Positions 38,515-44,052 of a stretch of 44,052 bases of DNA are shown in pieces; positions within the stretch are counted from its first letter, which is position 1; the number at the start of each line of letters is the position of its first letter. This DNA comes from Caulobacteraceae bacterium (lineage in GTDB: Bacteria > Pseudomonadota > Alphaproteobacteria > Caulobacterales > Caulobacteraceae), in the NCBI GenBank assembly GCA_019747095.1, contig JAIERG010000072.1:1-44052 (forward strand). Reading direction: 5' to 3'. The notes below the pieces were generated by a model. It saw nothing but the letters and a program-made list of their open reading frames with translations. It did no database searches and was not told where the DNA came from. The position numbers and the translations under genes were made by a program.

Positions 38515-41181
38515 ATGTCGTCCGTCTTTGTCCGCCTGGCAGCGACCAGCCTCGTCGCGCTCGCTGCCTTGTCCGCGCCGCTGTCTGCTCCAATGGCGGC
38601 CCCCGCCCAGACGGCGTCCCAGCCCCTGATCCCGGGCGCGTCGTTCGATCCGGCGGTCCCGACCTTGCGCTCGGTTCTCGGCTATGACCCCGGCGACTTC
38701 GTCACCCGCCCGGCCGACGTCCGCCGCTATTTCGACGCGCTGGCCGCCCACGCTCCGGACCGGGTCGTCATGGGCGAGTATGGCCGCACGCATGAGGGTC
38801 GCCCCCTGTGGTGGGCCGCCATCGGTACGCCCGCCAACATCGCCCGGATGGACCAGATCCAGGCCAACTCTCGCGCCCTGACCGACCCCCGGGTGACCAG
38901 CGCGACCCAGGCTGACGCCATCATCGCCGACCAGCCAGCCGTGGTCTGGATGGCCTATTCCGTCCATGGCGACGAGATCAGCCCGGCCGATGCGGCCATG
39001 GCTGCGGCCCATCACCTGCTCGCCTCGCGCGATCCGGCGGTGCAGGACTGGCTGTCCAAGACGCTCGTCATCATGGTCCCGACACAGAACCCGGACGGCC
39101 GTGACCGCTTCACCGACAGCTTCTACGCCGGCTTCGGCACCCGCCCGAACCCCGATCCCCTTTCAGCCGAGCGCGATCAGCCCTGGCCCGGCGGGCGGTT
39201 CAACCATGCCCTCTTCGACCTGAACCGGGACTGGTTCATCCAGACCCAGCCGGAAACGCAGGGCCATGCGCCGCTCGTTCTCGCCTGGAGGCCGCAGGTG
39301 CTGGTGGACAGCCACGAGATGGGCACCGACCAGACCTTCTTCTTCCCGCCCGAGGCCGAGCCGCTCAATCCGCTCCTGACCCGGAACACGCTGGAGAGCC
39401 GCGAGCTGATCGGCAGGAACACCGCCCGCCGCTTCGACGAACAGGGCATCGCCTACTTCAACCGCCAGACCTACGACGCCTTCTATCCGGGCTATGGCGA
39501 CGGCTGGCCGGCCTATCTCGGCGCGGTCTCCATGACCTATGAGCAGGGCTCGGCCCGGGGTCTGGCCGCCCGGCGGTCGTCCGGCGAGGTGATCACCTAC
39601 CGCGAGACGGTCCGGAACCATCTGATCGCCACCCTCTCGACCATCGAGGCCGCCGCTGCCAATCGCGAGCGCCTGCTGAGAAACGCCTATGCCTTCGGGC
39701 AGGACGGCGTGTCGGGCGGGCGCGGGGCCTTTGTGCTCGCGCCCAACCCCGCCGATCCGACGTCGGTCGACAAACTGGCTGGCCTTCTGACACGCTCGGG
39801 CGTCGAGGTCGGCCGGGCCGACGCGGCCTTCACCGCCTGCGGTCAGAGCTGGCCCGCCGGGTCCTACATCGTACCCCTGGCCCAGCCCCAGCGCCGCATG
39901 GCCGAGGTGCTTCTGAACCAGAACGTGCCATTGGATCCCGACTTCCTGGCCGAACAGGAGCGCCGCCGCGCACGCGGCCTCGGCGACCAGATTTATGACG
40001 TGACTGCCTGGTCCATGCCGGTGATGTTCAACGTCCCCTTCGTCCGTTGCGGCACGGTTCCTTCGGTCTCCACGACCCCGGCCGGTCCAGCGCTGGTTCG
40101 CGCGGGCTCGGTTGCTGAGGCTGGCGCGGCCTATGGCTATCTGGTCCAGCCCGGCGTGGCGGGGCTCAAGCTCATGGCCGCAGCGCTGCAGGACGGCGTG
40201 GTCATCCGGTCCATCGAACGGTCCTTCGAGAAGGACGGCCGCCGCTGGCCGTCCGGTACCCTGCTGATCACACGCGCAGGCAACCCCGCCAACCTGACCG
40301 AGAGACTTCAGACGCTGGCGGCCCAGACCGGTGCCCGCGTCACCGGCATCGCCGACAGCTGGGTTTCCGACGGTCCCAGCTTCGGCTCGGACGGTGCCGT
40401 TCTGGTGCGCGCGCCCAACATCGCGCTCGCGTGGGATGAGCCGACCAGCCCGACCGCCGCCGGCGCCGCCCGCTACATCCTCGAACGCGAGTTCGGCCTG
40501 CCAGTCACCGTCGTGCGCGCCGCAAACCTGTCGTCCGCCGACCTCAGCCATTTCCAGGTCCTGATCCTGCCGGAGGGCGGCAGCTATGAGAGCACGCTCG
40601 GCGCGGGCGGCGTCGCCAACCTGCGTGGCTGGGTCCAGCGCGGAGGCACCCTGATCACGCTCGGCCGCGCCAGCCGTCTGATGGCCGACGAGGACGCCAA
40701 CCTGCTCGCCTCGCGCCGTCAGGATCCATCGTCCGAGGCTGAGGACGCCGCAGCCGAGATCATCGCTGACGAGGCCCACTACGAAAGCCTGATTGGCGTA
40801 GCAGAACCGGGTCCGGCCAGTGTCGCGGGCGCCCTCGCACTTGCTCAGGTCGACACCGAGCATTGGCTCGCCGCAGGCATCGCTCCCACCGTCAATGTGC
40901 TTGTTCAGGGCGCAGACATTTACGCCCCGCTTGGTCAGGGCGAGGGGGTCAACGTCGTAAGGTTCGCGAGTGCGAACGACCTGGTCGTCTCCGGGCAGAT
41001 GTGGGCCGAGAACCGCGCCCGCCTGGCCTTCAAGCCGGCGGTGATGGTCAACAGCCTGGGTCGTGGCCAGCTGATCGCCTTCACCCAGGACCCGACTGTG
41101 CGCGGCTATCTGGAGGGCCTCAAGCCCCTCCTGATCAACGCCGTCCTGCTGGGCCCCGCCCGCAGCTCGCCGAGTTGGTAG
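38515..41181 (+). CDS. Secreted M14-family zinc metallopeptidase
   Basis: Signal peptide; VWMAYSVHGDEISPADAAMAAAHHLL, NPDGRDRF, LVDSHEMGTDQTFFFPP. Confidence 0.9.
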   Translation: MSSVFVRLAATSLVALAALSAPLSAPMAAPAQTASQPLIPGASFDPAVPTLRSVLGYDPGDFVTRPADVRRYFDALAAHAPDRVVMGEYGRTHEGRPLWWAAIGTPANIARMDQIQANSRALTDPRVTSATQADAIIADQPAVVWMAYSVHGDEISPADAAMAAAHHLLASRDPAVQDWLSKTLVIMVPTQNPDGRDRFTDSFYAGFGTRPNPDPLSAERDQPWPGGRFNHALFDLNRDWFIQTQPETQGHAPLVLAWRPQVLVDSHEMGTDQTFFFPPEAEPLNPLLTRNTLESRELIGRNTARRFDEQGIAYFNRQTYDAFYPGYGDGWPAYLGAVSMTYEQGSARGLAARRSSGEVITYRETVRNHLIATLSTIEAAAANRERLLRNAYAFGQDGVSGGRGAFVLAPNPADPTSVDKLAGLLTRSGVEVGRADAAFTACGQSWPAGSYIVPLAQPQRRMAEVLLNQNVPLDPDFLAEQERRRARGLGDQIYDVTAWSMPVMFNVPFVRCGTVPSVSTTPAGPALVRAGSVAEAGAAYGYLVQPGVAGLKLMAAALQDGVVIRSIERSFEKDGRRWPSGTLLITRAGNPANLTERLQTLAAQTGARVTGIADSWVSDGPSFGSDGAVLVRAPNIALAWDEPTSPTAAGAARYILEREFGLPVTVVRAANLSSADLSHFQVLILPEGGSYESTLGAGGVANLRGWVQRGGTLITLGRASRLMADEDANLLASRRQDPSSEAEDAAAEIIADEAHYESLIGVAEPGPASVAGALALAQVDTEHWLAAGIAPTVNVLVQGADIYAPLGQGEGVNVVRFASANDLVVSGQMWAENRARLAFKPAVMVNSLGRGQLIAFTQDPTVRGYLEGLKPLLINAVLLGPARSSPSW

Positions 41182-41190
41182 ATCACCCCT

Positions 41191-41985
41191 TCATCGGGTC
41201 ATCAGCGAGTTGAGCGCACCGTAATCGAATGCGGCCTCGATTTGGGGGGTGGAGAGGCCGTCGGCGAGGAAGGCGCGGGTCAAGCGGTCAGCCGCCCCAT
41301 AGGCGGCGGCGGCCATGTTGGATCCGGCACTGAGGCGGCGCACGCCCCAGTCCCTCAGCTTCGCCGCGTCCGGCAGGGCGGCGCGCGCCAACAGGTTCAG
41401 CGGCAGGCCCAGGTCGACCAGCGCTCGCACTGTCGCCTCCTCTGTCACGCCAGGCATGAACAGGCCGTCGGCCCCCGCCGCGCGATACAGCGCCACCCGC
41501 CGCGCGGCCTCGTGCATCCGGGTCTCGGCCGGGCCGATCCCCCTCAGCCACAGGTCGCAGCGGGCGTTGACAAAAAGGTCGGGGCCGAGGGCGGCCTTGA
41601 GGGCGGCGATCTTGTCGGCCAGGACCTCGGCCGGGCCCGCGCCGTCCTCCAGATTGATGCCCACCACGCCGGTGTCGGCGACGCGGCGCACGAAGGCTGT
41701 GACCTCGGCCGGGTCGTCGGAGAAGCCGCCCTCGACGTCGGCGCTGACCGGGGCGTCACCCGCCGCCCGCACGATCCGCTCCAGCGCCGCCAGCAGGTCA
41801 TGTTCGGGCGGGCGGGCGCCGTCGGGCCAGCCGAGCGCCCAGGCCACGCCCGCGCTGGTGGTGGCCACGGCCTTGGCCCCGGCCGCGACCGACAGGGCCG
41901 TCGAGGCCGCGTCCCAGGCGTTGGGCAGGATCAGAAGGCCGTCCTGGTGCAGGCGGCGGAAGGTCTGGGCGGCGGTCATGGGCAT
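41191..41985 (-). CDS. Isocitrate lyase/PEP mutase superfamily protein
   Basis: LILPNAWDAASTALSVAAGAKAVATTSAGVAWALG...ISADVEGGF-like (VSADVEGGFSDDP), GINLEDG. Confidence 0.93.
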   Translation of the reverse strand: MPMTAAQTFRRLHQDGLLILPNAWDAASTALSVAAGAKAVATTSAGVAWALGWPDGARPPEHDLLAALERIVRAAGDAPVSADVEGGFSDDPAEVTAFVRRVADTGVVGINLEDGAGPAEVLADKIAALKAALGPDLFVNARCDLWLRGIGPAETRMHEAARRVALYRAAGADGLFMPGVTEEATVRALVDLGLPLNLLARAALPDAAKLRDWGVRRLSAGSNMAAAAYGAADRLTRAFLADGLSTPQIEAAFDYGALNSLMTR

Positions 41986-42072
41986 GTCTCCGTGTCGGTG
42001 GCCACCCTGCTCGGCCCGACCGCCGGCGTCTCGCGGGAAACGGACATCGACCGAGGAGGCGGCGGTTGACCC

Positions 42073-42888
42073 TCAGCCTTCCGGTTCGGGCTCGGCGTAG
42101 GCCACAGCGCTGATGATCTGGAAGGTCGGCGTGTCGTTAATGCAGCTCGCGCCGATGCCGCGCCGCGCCCGGCCCGGCTCGGTGATGTCGGCGGCGTAGT
42201 AGCTTCCGTCCGGCGGGCACAGACGGCTGTCCCGACCCTCCTCGCGCCGCCGCAGGGGCTGGGCATAGGGGAAGTAATCCGGGTCCCATGCCCGGCAGGG
42301 ATCGGCGAGGGCGGCCTCGATCGTGCGCACGGTCCGGTCCGGCAGGCGACCCGTTCGGGGCGGCCAGCGCAGGTCTGGGTCGTTCTGCGTCCGCTCATAC
42401 AGCTCCAGCGCCTCCATGGCGGCCTTGTACTCGGGCGAGTCTTCGGACCATCCCCCCGGGGGCGGAGGCGGCGGGGGCGGAGGCGGCGGAGGCGGTGCGC
42501 CGTAGTCGCGGCTCTGCCGCCACAGGCTCCATGTGCCGTCGGCGGCCTTCCACACCACGGCGCGCACGTCGCTGGAGTACATGCCCCCGGCAGGCAGGTT
42601 GGCGCGGATGACGACCACGGCGTCGGCCGGCACCCGGGCCTCGGCCGAGGCAGGCAGTTCGACGAAGCCCGTGGCGTTGGGGTCGGCGGACTGGGCGATG
42701 CGCTCGGCGCGCTGCTCGGCGACCTTTGTCAGGTCCAGGTGGGCGACGCCGGGACAGGCACCCTGCGGCGGCGGCTGGATCCCTCCGGCGGCGATCCACG
42801 CCCCGACCTGGGGCGGCGGCGGACCGGCGCATCCGGCCACCAGCAGCGACAGCCCCACCGCCGTCGCGCGCGGCATCACCAGGTTCAT
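42073..42888 (-). CDS. Putative lipoprotein with polyproline tract
   Basis: [28 protein letters not shown] lipobox; [26 protein letters not shown]. Confidence 0.7.
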   Translation of the reverse strand: MNLVMPRATAVGLSLLVAGCAGPPPPQVGAWIAAGGIQPPPQGACPGVAHLDLTKVAEQRAERIAQSADPNATGFVELPASAEARVPADAVVVIRANLPAGGMYSSDVRAVVWKAADGTWSLWRQSRDYGAPPPPPPPPPPPPPGGWSEDSPEYKAAMEALELYERTQNDPDLRWPPRTGRLPDRTVRTIEAALADPCRAWDPDYFPYAQPLRRREEGRDSRLCPPDGSYYAADITEPGRARRGIGASCINDTPTFQIISAVAYAEPEPEG

Positions 42889-42995
42889 GGTCCCGTCTCC
42901 CCGTTCGCCCGCCACTCTTCCTGTCGCGTCGGCAGGTGGCAAGAGCGGGCGGCGGCGACTGGCGCGGCCCGACGGCGGGACCTACATTCGCGTTC

Positions 42996-44052
42996 ATGAA
43001 CCGTTCCTCCACGCCCTCCGCCAAGGCCCCGCGCGCGAAGAAGCCGGTGCACACGCCCAACCCGGGCGTCGCGGAGGCGCAGACGCCCTTCATCCGCGAC
43101 GGCGCGCCCCTGCCCGACGTCATGGCGAAGATGCCCATGTTCGCGCCGGTCAGCGGCCCTCGCCTGACGCCGGAGGAGGCCCCCGGCGCGCCCAGCGACT
43201 GGAAGCCCCACCGCCCCGAGCGCGCCGCCGACAGGAAGGGTGGACGCTTCCGCCTCGTCACCGACTACACCCCCGCCGGCGACCAGCCCGCGGCCATCGC
43301 CGAGCTGGTGGCCCAGGCCGAGGCCGGCGACCGCGATCAGGTGCTGCTGGGCGTCACCGGCTCGGGCAAGACCTTCACCATGGCCAAGGTCATCGAACAG
43401 ACCCAGCGCCCGGCCCTGATCCTGGCCCCCAACAAGACCCTCGCCGCCCAGCTGTATTCCGAGTTCAAGGCCTTCTTCCCCGACAACGCGGTGGAGTACT
43501 TCGTCAGCTACTACGACTACTACCAACCGGAAGCATATGTACCTAGAACTGATACATATATCGAAAAGGACTCATCCATAAACGAGCAGATCGACCGCAT
43601 GCGTCACTCGGCGACGCGGGCGATCCTGGAGCGGGACGACGTCATCGTCGTGGCCTCGGTCAGCTGCATCTACGGCATCGGCTCGGTCGAGACCTATACG
43701 GCCATGACCTTCGACCTGAAGGTCGGCGCGACGATCGATGAGGCGAAGCTGAGGGCGGATCTGATCGCGCTGCAGTACAAGAGGAACGACGCCGCCTTCG
43801 AGCGCGGCATGTTTCGCAAGCGCGGCGACACGATCGAGATCTTCCCCGTCCACCTGGAGGACCGCGCCTGGCGCGTCAGCCTGTTCGGCGACGAGATCGA
43901 GGCCATCGCCGAGTTCGACCCCCTGACCGGCAAGAAGACCGCCGATCTGGAGGAGGTCACCGTCTACGCCGCCAGCCACTACGTCACGCCGCGCCCGACG
44001 CTCAACCAGGCCATCCACGGCATCAAGGCCGAGCTGAAGGAGACGCTCGACT
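42996..44052 (+). CDS. uvrB: Excinuclease ABC subunit B, N-terminal part (runs off window)
   Basis: [21 protein letters not shown]...[113 protein letters not shown]; open to the window end, hence absent from the ORF track. Confidence 0.97.
   Translation, partial: MNRSSTPSAKAPRAKKPVHTPNPGVAEAQTPFIRDGAPLPDVMAKMPMFAPVSGPRLTPEEAPGAPSDWKPHRPERAADRKGGRFRLVTDYTPAGDQPAAIAELVAQAEAGDRDQVLLGVTGSGKTFTMAKVIEQTQRPALILAPNKTLAAQLYSEFKAFFPDNAVEYFVSYYDYYQPEAYVPRTDTYIEKDSSINEQIDRMRHSATRAILERDDVIVVASVSCIYGIGSVETYTAMTFDLKVGATIDEAKLRADLIALQYKRNDAAFERGMFRKRGDTIEIFPVHLEDRAWRVSLFGDEIEAIAEFDPLTGKKTADLEEVTVYAASHYVTPRPTLNQAIHGIKAELKETLD

Noticed and set aside
39163-40863. 566-aa minus-strand ORF antisense to the M14 peptidase gene
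   Set aside because: Shadow ORF; the plus-strand frame has clear M14 motifs and a signal peptide.
42533-43546. 337-aa plus-strand ORF overlapping the 5' part of uvrB
   Set aside because: Wrong frame relative to uvrB, Arg/Pro/Gly-rich noise; it stops by chance at the AT-rich island.
43524-43590. SOS/LexA box within the AT-rich uvrB island
   Set aside because: The alphaproteobacterial LexA motif GTTC-N7-GTTC (or its complement) is not present; only an isolated GAAC.
1-44052. CRISPR arrays, defence islands, transposons or prophage
   Set aside because: No regular direct repeats with spacers, and no transposase, integrase, cas or restriction genes recognised; the window is core-genome-like.

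Overview
The window is GC-rich alphaproteobacterial chromosome. Gene content and order, including a Caulobacter-type pilA-cpaABCDEF-tadBC locus, suggest Caulobacterales and probably a Brevundimonas-like genome. It is mostly core DNA: the cytochrome oxidase ctaC/ctaD start; a CDF metal transporter with a partner membrane protein; cfa, pgsA, carbonic anhydrase and uvrC; rplU-rpmA; a complete Tad/Flp pilus operon (minus strand) with a divergent TadE/CpaC-N module; pabB; a wHTH regulator with two paralogous membrane proteins; mscL, ihfB, rpsA, cmk, a small membrane protein and aroA; a FYDLN acidic protein; tRNA-Ala(GGC); an XRE/membrane-protein pair; an M14 peptidase; a PEP-mutase-like protein; and the 5' part of uvrB. 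I saw no CRISPR array, transposase, integrase or prophage. The most unusual signals are sub-genic. (1) A ~57-bp island of A/T-ending and rare codons, with a 7-11-7 inverted repeat, lies inside the conserved [23 protein letters not shown] motif of uvrB. (2) A 20-bp near-palindromic operator, with a second weaker copy 18 bp away, overlaps the promoter of an XRE/membrane-protein operon. (3) A GTTA-N5-TAAC box sits inside a 17-bp promoter spacer in front of a metal-transport gene pair. (4) A strong hairpin plus T-run lies at the predicted 5' end of the rplU-rpmA transcript. All functional interpretations were made from sequence alone and need computational or experimental checking.
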